Assembly (NCBI GenBank): GCA_022606425.2
Contig: JAHDVF020000219.1
Coordinates: forward strand, 248,001-312,000
DNA length: 64,000 bases
Direction of reading: 5' to 3'
Source: Lepidostoma basale
Lineage: Eukaryota; Arthropoda; Insecta; Trichoptera; Lepidostomatidae
Shown: one piece after another, positions 31,140 to 44,000 of the stretch
Layout of the letters: every line of letters starts with the position of its first letter
Numbering within the stretch: the first letter of the stretch is position 1
Notes under the pieces: model-generated
Database searches by the model: none
What the model was told of the DNA's origin: nothing
What the model saw: the letters and a program-made list of their open reading frames with translations, nothing else
Position numbers and translations under genes: made by a program

Positions 31140-31550
31140 AGAAGAAGTCAATGAATACATGTATCGCGGCCACAACATCTGACTTTCCAGAGATAACAGA
31201 CTGCTTCAGAGGAGAATCAGTCTTCCCCAAAGTCTGAAACGCAGAATATATGACCAATGCATACTTCCAGTATTGACATATGGAGCAAAAACGTTAACCT
31301 CCACCAAGTCGACCATAAGGAGATTCCGTGCAGCACAAACGAAACACGAAAGTGTCATATAATACATATAAGACTCCCAGACCGGATAAAATACTGAAAT
31401 ACCTACAATTTCGGGAGTACTGGATGTCTTCTTAAGGGTCGATGAGTTCAAATGATTATTTGCGGGACATGTTGCCAGATTGTTAGGCGATAGATCGACC
31501 AGAATGGTGGTGAAATGAGGTCCCCGCGAAGACAAAGGAAACAGAGGATT
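31140..31550 (+). mobile_element. LINE ORF2 C-terminal fragment (family of 3650)
   Basis: Reads NRLLQRRISLPQSLKRRIYD and QCILPVLTYGAKTLTSTKST with later stops. It lies 0.34 kb before gene B. Confidence 0.75.
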
Positions 31551-31892
31551 GCTTTTCTTCTATATGAAATAACACACAAAAATAAATTATTATAATTAGG
31601 TGGTTGCAATTGATTATTACTTGTATTTTATGTAAAATACAGATATATTCATAAATATTCTAATAGGTGCTGCGTTGAAGGTAAAAATGATATGAATTTA
31701 AACAGGAAAAATAGGATGACACATTGTAAATGTTAATAATAATTTATTTAAATTTATTATGTAAAATCTCCATTAGCATTGTGTAATACCTTTGTTTAAA
31801 TTGTATAATATTAGTAAGAAAAACTTATTTGAATTAATGATTTATTCAACTTATAATATGACATTTCTTGTCAATTCTTCATTGAGGCAACA

Positions 31893-32091
31893 ATGCAAGC
31901 GATTTTATATTTGTTGTGTTTTTTATTTTTTGAAAAATCTGTTTTAAGTGACAATGGAAACATGTTGGGAAATATTTTGGATGTGTCATGGAGACTCCCG
32001 GAACCCCAGGGATCCCCTAACACCCTCTGCGAAAGGGATATACAGAGCATGTACACAAGCCTTAGGAACATGACTCTCTGGGCATATGAAA
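31893..32091 (+). CDS. Gene B exon 1 (signal peptide, NRF domain start)
   Basis: ATG opens MQAILYLLCFLFF, a likely signal peptide. GNILDVSWRLPEPQG, CERDIQSMYTSL and MTLWAYE follow. The exon ends in phase 1 at GAA A|GTAAAT, exactly as in gene A. Confidence 0.88.
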
Positions 32092-35000
32092 GTAAATATC
32101 TTCTTCTTCTTCTTTCTGTGTCCTGTCAAGTCTCCCTAACGTTGACTATCACCCTTGGTGATGACCTGGGGAAAAATATCCAAAGTGGTATCCCTTTGCC
32201 TTTTCTGGAGGATTTTCTGTCGGGGTTACCTTCCCTTAGCTGGGTGCATCCAGTTTTATGGCGCTGGAAGCTCGCCATTCGTCCTCTATCTATCTACTAT
32301 GGCACTAAGTAATATGTGCCACATTGCCCGGGGTTCGCGGGGTCTTTAAAGACCTCTTGTGGACGCTAGAGAGTTGGACTTGATAGTAGTGTTGCTGTTG
32401 TAAATGCAACATGGCGCTTTACGATATTTTGTAGAGGCATACTTTCCAGCAAAGCATACCCCATCATAGCCCTACTACCCTTTTGAACCCCCAAGTAAAT
32501 ATAACAAGTCTTTTTCACATTATCAAGACACACAATTCTTTTAGTGATTATTTGTTATGTTATATGTTGTGAATAGTGTGGGATGCGAGTGCGAGGGCTC
32601 CATCAGGCTTGCTGCAGGGGAACCAGGGTCACTATGGGAATTGGGACGAGTGTGTCGGGGAGGACAGACCTTCGGATGGAAGTTATGGTATGCCTCGTCA
32701 GTACTGCACCGTGACAACATACCTCGTACCCTTCCCACACACAGAATATTCTGAAAAAGTTCATCCACTAGAAAGTGCATACAATCAACTTTATGTGAGA
32801 AGATATTTTTTTAAATTTAGATTTCAAAATTGGCAAACATAACATAATATATAATAATTTCTATACCGGTGTATGAAACATATTCTGATTTTCTTATATC
32901 TATTCTTTTTGATGAACCATTTAGACTGCTGAAAACAATTTCGTCCAAAATGGAAGCTTGGCATATTGGGGGTTGTGTGTTCCAGCAAGTTGTAATCACA
33001 CAGAGCTATCCACGCTTCTTCAAGATCACTTCCGAAATGAGTCCCTCAGGATTCACATGGCCACCCAGAATCAGGAGTCCATTCCAGGATCTAATGACAC
33101 AATTAGACATCAAGTCCAAGCTCAAATAACGTCTTCATCACAGTGTCATAAACCGGAGGGAGAAAATTTTACATTGTTTAAACCTGGAATTATCTCGTTT
33201 CTGTGAGTTGAGTTTATTTTTTTAAATTGATATGTGTATGAGGAATGTAAAATGAAGTTCGTAAATATTCGAGAGTTGTTTCAAAATGACGCCCCTGGAC
33301 GGCTGTCATTTGAAGCTTCTCACAAAAAAATTTTATTTCTGCATTTTGGCAATCTTTTAAGATTAAAAACAGCTCCATATATATACAAGTATATGCATCA
33401 TCATGTGTGGTTTATTGTTTTTTATTGGTGCACACTCTCATACTCAAATTGTACATCGCTCTGCACGCCTTCCCATCAGCCAGCCAATTAAAATGACAAT
33501 CTCTGCTTGAATAGGCTTTTATCTCCGGTGCCGCCGCCACAGTTCCTGATCATCGTAATCTTTCACTCTCCTTGCTGTTGCTATCATCTTCCTGACCCGC
33601 TGCCATCTCCAAGTCTGCTGGCGTTCCTCGAACGCCTCCATCCCTTGCTTCTCCTGCAGTCGTCGACGCCGCCTCCTTGTGCACCGCAGCCTCTCCCTGT
33701 CCTGCCGCCTCCTCCTGCCCTGCTGCCGCCATCGCTGCCGACCCGCTGTTCACTCCAACGCTTCATGCTGTATCTCAACCCCATTGCCACATCGGTCCCC
33801 ACCCAAGGCCACTGGCCCACGCCTAAGGCCACTCTTGTCCCACTTGTTTCCATATCCAGGACCAACCGGCCCCCACCCAAGGCCACTCCCTGTCTCCGTC
33901 CCTCGGTCTCCACCCAAGATCTCGGCCCCTTTCCAAGGTCATCTCCAACCTCTCCACACTCCTCTCTACCCGGGTAGTCAGGTCCAAATGTCGGACACAA
34001 CCCACTACATCCTCCAAGTAACCCTCCCCTCACCATCCAACTTCATAGCCTTCAGGCTGATAGCAATAGCCTTCAGGCTGGTACTCCCGAAAAGACAATA
34101 TCCAAGAAATATTCGAATAAATAGTGTTCTATTTTGTATTTTTACACTTTATTTTTCATTTTACAGACAAGTTTTGGTTGTGACCTGTCTCCTGAGCTGA
34201 TTGACGCCCACCTCCAGACCAAATTTTAGGTTTTGGTGTGCCACGGAATTCTATGAAGAACTTATCACACGCTTAATAGTAAACTGACCAATTATGGTTT
34301 AGGTCATAATTGAGTTAACATTAGACAGAGGCTTGTGTTAACGCTATCCATCGTTTCGCGTTAAAATTAAGTCAAAATTCTGCCAATTGACCTCCATTAC
34401 ACTATATCGGTCTTTTACATTCATACGTGTTTTTCGACTGTTTTTGTTAAAACACCGACTCATGTCAGATTGAGCAAAACTTGCTTTTTTTGAGTTAAGC
34501 CAGTGTTCTATTAAGCATGCGTTGTGTGCCGTAGGTGAGAAAAGATTGCGGAGCACTGGTCTAGAGAACGGCATTTCATACTGTTTGGGGCCAAAAGAGC
34601 TTTAATTTAAGTGAAAGAGAATATTATAGAAAGTTGTGAATATTGTTCCAGTGTTATCTGTGGCCTGTCCCTGGTAGCTGTGACAGTGGCCACCTGTTAT
34701 GACTGGTGGACGAGGCACAAGCCGGACTCTGGTAATTTTTCTTTGTGGTAACCTAACTCTCAAACGATGAATAAGAATTGCACTGTTCTGCATGTCTGGT
34801 TTTATATATGAATTACATATTTCTAGATGGCAAATGTCCACGGCTGGTGAGAGCCCTCTCCCTCATTGTTAACATGAAGAAGCTGGGTCAGCAGGGTGAA
34901 GCAGGAGAGCTACGGATCCTTAATGGACTCCGTGTCATCAGCATTTTGCTCATAATGATGTTTCATCACACTAAATTTACTTTCTTTGTATCGGTTGTTA

Positions 35001-38000
35001 ATTGGAATTATGTTGAAAAGGTAAGCACTTTATCTTATTTATAACTAACTAACTAACTAACTTACCATCACACCGTCTCTCCGAAAGGGTAGGCAGAAAG
35101 AATGGACTGTCACACATTAACTGATGTGGCACTCCATCTTTCCCTTTTCGCCTGTGCCTTTTTTTTTGTATGATGGGTTGCGAACCTCATCTTATACTTT
35201 TTAAATAATGTTTTTATGTATTATGATGCAGCTATGAAGCATTTAACAATGCATTTTTTTCTATGAAATGGTCCCAAATAATACAAATTCATTTATTGTT
35301 TCTCGAACAATGATGTAAAACTCCATATTAAATAATTAATAGGAATGAAAATATCTGCCTCCTTGGAGTTGAGTTATATTTTAGATGGAATGACATGTTT
35401 CGCGCTTTTAAGGCATTATCAAATGTCGATAATGGCTTAGAAGCACTTTATAATAAAATTCCTAGAAGACAGACGTTTTCATTCATATTAATTACTTCAA
35501 ATTTAATAAGAAAAATTAAGACAATTTACTTAGAATAAAAATGGATATTAAAGAGTAATGTGTTTAGTATTGCTAGATAAATATCAAATGTTTTATAACT
35601 AACTGAAACTAACTTACCATCACCCCGTCTCTTCGCAGGGGTAGGCAGAAAGAATGGACTGCCACACTTTTCTTTCCTGACATATTTCTCTCGATTCCTC
35701 AACATTCATACATCGTTTCATGCATGCGCATCGATTGCTCTGACTCCTCACGTGGACGACATTTAATATTTGATTTATTTGTTCATGCCACATTTCCTCG
35801 GTCTTCCTCTATTTTTAGTTCCATTCACATCGTTAACATATACTTTTTTTACCCTTCTTTCTTCATTCATTCTTTCCATGCGTCCAATCCATCTTAGTGA
35901 TCATTTCATTATTTTGTTCTTAACACCATCATTCGCACCGCATTCATTTCTTATATTTTCATTTGACACTTTATCACACACAGATTTTCGACATTCATCT
36001 AAGAGATCTCATTTCTACTGCATTTATTCTACTTTCATCCTTCTTTTGCCAGTTCCATGCTTCGCTTCCTTCCTTTGCAAATGTTTTATTTGATTTAAAA
36101 ATTTAACATCACATATATTAAACAACATTTCAATTTGGAAATGTATTGTATAATAATGTGTTTATAAACCTCCTTTCCCGACTTCTTCAACTTTCTATTC
36201 TTCGAGGCTCTGTGCTATTGACCTCCAACAACTTTTTTTGTGGTCTGCCCGGGTTTCTGTGGCCGGTTCTCGGTCGCCACTTAAAGGTGCGTCTGATCCA
36301 CCGATCATCCTCTTTGACAAAGCTATTTTGCACACTCTATCGGCAACTTTGGCCCTTTCTATGAATTATAATAAACTTAATAGTCTGCAACATTAGTGTG
36401 AATTATTTAGTTAGTATGTTTACAAGAGATGGGCAAGTGGAGAGGGATATTGAAAGAAGGGTTGGGGCAGCCAACAAAGTGAATGGTGCACTTAAAGTTG
36501 TCTTTGCAAACAAAAACCTATCCAAAGAAGCTAGAATGGCAGTGCACAATGGTGTTCTTCTGCCAACCCTTATGTATGGAAGCGAAACATGGAACTGGCA
36601 AAAGAAGGATGAAAGTAGAATAAATGCAATATAAATTAGATCTCTTAGACGAATGTGTGGATACTCTGTGTATGATAGAGTGTCAAATGAAAATATAAGA
36701 AGTGAATGCGGTGCGAATGATAGTGTTATGAACAAAATAATGAAAGGATCATTAAGATGGTTTGGACATATGGAAAGAATGAATGAACAAAGAATGGTAA
36801 AAAAAATATATGTTAACGATGTAAATGGAACCAGAAATAGAGGAAGACCGAGGAAAATGTGGCACAATCAAATAAATCAAATATTGCATGTCGGCCATGT
36901 GGGGAGTCAGAGAAATCGAATGTTGAGGAAGCGAGAGAAATATGTCAGGAAAGAAATGTGTAACAGTCCATTCTTTCTGCCTATCCCTTCGGGGAGACGG
37001 CGTGATGGTTAGTTAGTTAGTTAGTTAGATAATAACCGTTATGATTCAAATGTCAACAATACATATGTATAGTATCTAATATTAATGAAAATGTAAAGAA
37101 GACTTCCTTAAAATGACATAGATAAATTAAAGATTTTTTTTTTACAAAAACCTTATTTAAGATTTTTTTTAAACTTGATTTAAAAATTCATATATTCACG
37201 CTATAGTTATATATAACATAGTAGTAGACTTTGAATTATTTAAAAACAAAAATTACTAAGCTTATTAATGTCTAAATAATGCATAAAATCGGTTTCTTAA
37301 TTACATTTAAATGAGTAACGATACAAAAAAATAAACATCTATAAGTTTTTGTATGTACGTAGAGTTGTCATCATAAACAAATGCCTATCTAAAAAAGCGA
37401 GATGGCAGTGTCTAATGAAGTTCTTGTGCCGACCCTTATGCGCGGAAGTGAAGCGCGGATCTGGCAAAAATAGGATGAAAGTAGAATAAATGCAGTAGAA
37501 ATGAGACCTCTTAAACGAATGTGTGATAAATCATATGATAGAATGTCAAATGCAATATAAGAAGTGAATGCGGTGTGAATGAAAGTGTTATGAACAAAAT
37601 AATGAAAAAATCATTAAGTTGGTTTGTACACATGGAAAGAATTAATGAAGAACGAATGATAGAGAAATTATATGTAAACGACGTAAACAAAACTAGAAAT
37701 AGTAGAAGACTGTGAAAAATGTGGCACGATCAAATTACATAGGTCGCAGTTCTAGGACATCAGCAAAGGAAGTGTTTTATCCATCTATCATCAGAGCTGC
37801 GGATGACATGGCCTGCCCAGCGCCATTTTAGCACTGCCATTCTTCCGATAATGTCCGACACTCCAATTCTGGCTATAATAGCGGTGTTTCTCACCCTGTC
37901 TGCTACGTTGATACCCATTATTGCTCTTTCCATAGCTTCTTCTTCTTCCAATGGCGCTACAGTCCATATCGAGCCTTGGTCTTCGTCAACTTTCGCCTCC

Positions 38001-41000
38001 AGCAGTCCCTCATCCTCCAGTTCGGCACCTCAGCCTTGGGCTTCCCATCCTACTCCTTACGCTCAGTGTCCAGTCATAATGCGTTTGGGAACCCGTGAGT
38101 TTGGCATCCTCTGCATGTGTCCAGTCCATCTCAATCTTTTGGACAATTCTCAATTTATTTGTGCTTTTCTGAGACAATGGTATAGTTTCAAACCCATAAG
38201 ATAACACTGATAAAACACAGCAATCAAATACTTTTCCCTTAAGGTAAATGGAGTTTCGTGGATTTTTCAATACATCGCCTCTTTGCGAGAATAACGTGAC
38301 ATTTCGAAAAAAGTGTTTTTTTATTCGATAATCAAATCCGCCGTGTTCAACTTTATTTTATACAAAAACATGGTATTTTTAAAGTGAAAAACAGAGAATT
38401 TATGAGGGAAAGAGACTACACAACAGTGGTATATTGTTTTGTCATGTTGTCTCTTTCAGACGGGTATCTTGTTTCATTTTTCAATTTTTCGAGATAACAA
38501 GTTATTCTCGCAAAGAGGCGACATGGTCTATTTTACAGAAGGCAGCCAACCCAAATCAATTCAACAGTCGATTTCCGTGATTTGATTTTCTCTACTTAAT
38601 ACAATTTTATTTAAAAATTAATATTGATTCCAATGCTTGTAGGTCTCATTCATGTATAAAAAATGTTTAGAAGAGTTAATTTTAGTTGTAACAATATAAA
38701 CACATCTTGTCAACCATGAATACTCTTGGTCTCCAGCATATGGCAAAGGTTTTATATTTCTTTCAGTTATCATCAACACTAGAGTGGGTGCTCCTTACTA
38801 ACGGTGACTTGATGGTGGATAACTTCTTTGTGATGAGTGGCATTCTAATCTGCTACAAACTGCTGAAGGTGAAACCAGGGTCATCTCTTAACTATCCTCA
38901 TCTGATATTTGATAGATACATCAGGTAGAGTATTAACATAATTTTTAAATGACTCGTGTTATCCAAATGTTTATACAAATTATTTAGCCAGGCTAAAATA
39001 AGGAATTAGGCTGTTAACTAACTAACTAAATAACCATCACGCCGTCTCCTCGAAAGGGTAGGTAGAAAGAATGGACTGTCACACATTAACCGATGCGGCA
39101 CTCCATCCTTCTCTTTTCGCCCCGCGGGAGACGCGGTGTGATGGGTTGCGAACCTCATCGCCACCAATAGGCATCTTCCACGCACACTTTGATCATCCTA
39201 CATCCACAAAATAAATCTAAAACAAAATATAAAATACAATGATATAAAATACAATAACAAAATAATAATAATTTAACACAAAATGTTCTTTTTAGATATG
39301 TTTGTCGGCTTCTCTGTGATTGATTCATTCTCTTTCTTCATCCTCATTTGAGCTTTCATCATCACCTCCATCCTCACTCTCTTTTTGTACCAGAGAAATA
39401 ATTTCATCATCGTTTAACCCACACCCAACGTTGTGTTGGTGTGGTGGGGTAAGTTTAGTCACTACATCTCAGCTTGTCCGGATAATTGACGTTCTGTTTA
39501 ACTCATGTCCGGATAAATGACGTTCTACATTACCGTCATATTTAATACGTGTGTATTTATATGGAGTTTATCGTTCATTGGTCGAACTGTGGAGTAATGA
39601 ATATCATGAATTTAATTAATACATTTTGTTGCAGATTGATTCCAGTTTATATTATGGTCATCATGTACACTGCCAACATTCTGCCCTTAATGGGCTCTGG
39701 CCCATACTGGGCAAATTTGATAATGCCCGAGGTCCAGTACTGCAGGACTAACTGGTGGACCAACATCCTCATGATCAATAATTATGTAAACACAGGTGAA
39801 ATGGTAATGCATAAAAACTTCTCTTACCCTTTTAGGCTTACCGCACACTAAGCAGCCAGGTTGCGGCAGCCAGTCCGACATATGGCGGTGTATGGGAGCC
39901 CGAGCACTAGGCAACCACGATTTTCTGGCTGCGGCAGCCATTAGAACGCGTCTGAGTGCACGGCAACCAGCTGGCTGCTAGCAGCCAGAACTAGCGCGAA
40001 CAATAGTAGGCGATTGTATGTGGCTTGGATGGGCGAATGGAGAGGGATATTGGAAGAATAGTTGGGGCAGGCAACAAAATTAATGGTGTACTCAAAGTTG
40101 TAATCGCAAACAAAAGCCAATCCAAAAAAGCTTAAATGGCATTGCACAATAGTGTTCTTGTACCAACCCTTATTTATGGAAGTAAAGCGTGGAACTGGCA
40201 AAAGAATGATTAAAGTAGAATAAAAGTAGTAGAAATGACATTTATTCGACGAATGTATGGTAAATCTGTGTATGATAGTGTCACATGCAAATATAAGAAG
40301 TGAATGCAGAACAAAATAATGAAAGGGTCATTAAGATGGTTTGGACACATGGAAAAAATGAATGAAGACAGAATAGCGAAGAAAATATATGTAAATGACG
40401 TGAATGGAGCTAGAAATAGAGGAAGGTCGGGGTAAACGTGGCACGATCAAATCAATCAAATATATAATGTCGGTCAATTGAGGAGTTCAAAAAATAGACG
40501 TGCGTTCATGACACGATGTATGAATGTTGAGGGATCGAGAAAAATATGTCAGGAAAGAACAGTGTGGTGTTCAATTATTTCTGCCTACCCCTTATTACTT
40601 GGGACGGCTTGTTGTTTAGTTAGATGCCTCTGGTGACACCGGAAGAAAGTACAATCAGTCTGCTGAACACAATCTCCTCGGAGATCTACGTCTTTCATAT
40701 TAATTAAAATACGTTCAGAAGACAAGTACTTTAGGAAGACAAGATACTTAGAGAGTATCTTGTCTTTCTAAAGTCGAACCATCTCTAGAAAAACTATTAG
40801 ATACATTCATGCCATGTGTATTGTATAGCGGCCAGACGTATTTTGTGCTCCGTGACGTTTTGCAAAATGACTTTCGATACGGAGAAATTAAAAAATAGGA
40901 GTATCCGTACCCTTGATTAAATTCCTTATATTTTCCAAAAGGTTATCAAACGATTCCACTAACATTCTTGTATAGTTAAAAAACCGATCTGGGTATTTAC

Positions 41001-44000
41001 GAACATCTTTAAAATATGTATAAAATAAGCCTTTTGAGTGCCGTTCTAGAAAAAGAGAATGAATCCAATGTTTTTTCTTTGCTTTACGTTTCTTGGGAGA
41101 CAAAAGGTAAACAATTATAAGATCTTCCAAGTCCGTATTGCTCGGCGGAAACGTCATAACTGGCCTTCGCGAGTCGATTGACTCATTGGTTGCTATGGCT
41201 GGCTGCTATAACTGACTGCTCAATATTTCTGGCTACCGCAACCTGGCTGCGGCAGCCTGGCTGCTTAGTGCGCGGTAAGCCTTATTGTCTGCCTTGTCAA
41301 CAACACAAATGTTCATTGATAACACGCAACCACACTGTAAATACCAATTATGTACATAAAAAAGCCGAAGCTATATTTAATATATTTAATAGATACATAT
41401 TTTTAAAATTATTTGTGTATTGTTTTAACTTGATATTTTGGCTAATTGCACACATCAAATATTAGAACTAAAGCCTTTAATACACCATTATTTAATTCAG
41501 GGAATATAAACAGTCTAACTAACTAACTAACTAACCATCACGCCGTCTCCCCGAAGGGGTAGGCAGAAAGAATGGACTGCCACACCTTTCTTTCCTGACA
41601 TATTTCTCTCGCTTCCTCAACATTCATACATCGTGTCATGCACGCGCGTCGATTTCTCTGACTCCTCACATGGCCGACATTCAATATTTGATTTATTTGA
41701 TCGTGCCACGTTTTCCTCGGTCTTCCTCTATTTCTGGTACCATTTACATCATTAACATATAATTTTTTTACCATTCTTTCTTTCTTTCTTTCATAAACAG
41801 TCAATATAATAAATACTGCAGACAGTCAAAAGGACAAGAATTTATCAATGAAAGCGAAAATGGCCGTTCACAATGGAGCTCTGGTCCTAACCCTTATGTA
41901 TGGAAGCAAAGCATGGAACTGGCAGAAGAAAGATGAGAGCAGAATAAATGCGGTAGAGATGAGGTCCCTAAGACGTATGTGTGGTAGAACGATGTACGAC
42001 AGAATCTCAAATGCTGATATTAGGAAGGAATGTAGAGCGAAAGAAGGTATTATGAACAAAATTATGAAAGGATCGCTGCGTTGGTTCGGACATATGGAGC
42101 GTATGGGTGACGAAAGAATGGTTAAAAAAGTATACTTTAACGATGTAAATGGAGTAAGGGGTCGAGATAGACCGAGGAAAACATGGCATGATCAAATTAA
42201 TCAAATATTAATGGTTGGTCATGTCAGAAGCCGGAAGAATCAACATGCGTGTATGACTCGCTGTATGAATGTGGAGGAAGCTAGAGAGGTATTTCAGGAT
42301 AGAGTAGTGTGGCGGTCCATTCTCTCTGCCTACCCCTCCGGAAAAAACGGCATGATGGTTTGTTGTTGTTTCTGTGTTTTCCACTTTAGGAATACAAGAT
42401 ACTCTCCAAAGTCAAGAGTATTTGTCTTCTGAACGTACTTTCACGAATAAGAAAGACGTCGTACTCCAAAGCGATCATGTTCTCTCTCCCCAATTTTGAA
42501 TCAAAACCCCTAAATCTAAGTAATCATGCCTCCACATAAACAATGTTCCCATCAGACGTAAGAGGAATAGGCACAAGAGCTGAACCTCTGTAAGCTAGAA
42601 GAGGTTTTGATTCAAAATTTCTTAGGCGAGCCGGGCTTCTGGGCTTCTATGGGAGTATCGCCACTGATCGCCAGAGGCAGGCTGGTTCTGCAGTCTGGGG
42701 GATAAAACAGTCTGTGCTGGCCAGAAAATATCCATCCAGAACATAAAGATGGATATCCTCGATAACTCCAATTTCAAAGCTTTGTTGTTTTTAGTGTATG
42801 GAAGCATCGTGGTTCATACCCTGTGAGTTCCACTTCTTCCTGCTCTCCCTCTCGGTCCTGTGGCTCCTGCGTTCCAGGCCTAGGCTGGGGCTTTTTTATC
42901 TGGCTGCCCTAATACTAGCCTCCATTCTGATTCCTGCTCTCATTGGGTATAATTGGTTCTCACAAGTAGAAACATCTTCACTCAAAGTAAAGTAAGTATT
43001 AATGCCACACATATTTAAGTTATTTTAAAATATGATTTGAAATTACTTTATCTCCATGACAAGAATAAAAAATATAAACAGCAATGTATTAAACACGTCA
43101 TAGATATGTTTATTTCTTAACATAATCACTAAACAACATAACATTTTCAAATTTCTAACTTAAGCTTTATAAGGTTTGTACTTTCAATCATAATATGTAT
43201 ATATTTATTCCAACCAACTACATTTAAATTCATCAGGTCGGGTACTTCTGGGAACACCCTTGTATATAATATTTATATCATAAATAATACATTCAGTTAA
43301 AATAATTTTTATGTTTGATTCTAGTTTACATGATCCAGTCAGTCATTTAAACAACAGTTTTAAACTACAAATTTACATGCCGAGCCACAACAGAGCCGGC
43401 CCTTACCTCATTGGTCTACTCACAGGATATTTGCTTGTCAAATATGAGAAATCTGCCAACAAGGTTGTGTCCATGGTATGGCATATTTTAATTCTTCTTT
43501 TCTAATGAGTTTATTCGATATTAAGTTAAACTAATAAGTCTGAGGGACAAAATACCGAATACTGAAATCAGATAAAGCTTGAAATGGGCAGGACATGTCA
43601 CCAGACAGTGAATAGATAGATGGGCACCCAAAGTCTTGATGTAGAGACCATGGTAAGGAAAAAAAAGCATCGGTCGACCCTAGAAAAGATAGGCTGACGA
43701 CATAATTCCAGTCAGGGGAAGGAGATGGATAAGGGTCACACAAGGAATAAAAAAATGGACACTTTTTAAAGAAGCCTACATCCAGCAGTGGAAAACTCCA
43801 AGTGTTTATAAATAGGTGTCTTCGCTCAATATTCAAGATCTATTGGCCCCAAACAGTGTCAAATGCCGTTCTCCACCCGACTCTACCGCATGCCTGATGC
43901 CTAACATCATCCCAAGTGAGGCATGCTGCCTTAACTTGTACTGCAGGGCTCTTCTCCAGGTGGCTCTTTGTCTGCCTTGCTTTCTATTTCCCCCCATAGG

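Larger units (their letters stand above)
39835..41281 (-). mobile_element. PIF/Harbinger-like element, truncated and carrying LINE insertions
   Basis: Ends GGCTTACCGC(A/G)CACTAAGC, inverted, with TTA on both sides (39832-39834, 41282-41284), the Harbinger target duplication. A transposase N-terminal fragment is inside (40888-41157). LINE fragments at 40020-40795 sit in the middle. Confidence 0.85.

Noticed and set aside
33390..33490. Candidate missing exon of gene B (hydrophobic reading after AAAACAG)
   Set aside because: It lacks the family pattern after the helix and has no counterpart in gene A; evidence too weak.
33507..34200. Proline-rich proteins in the GC-rich block
   Set aside because: Open on both strands because of composition; no motif, no splice or start support.
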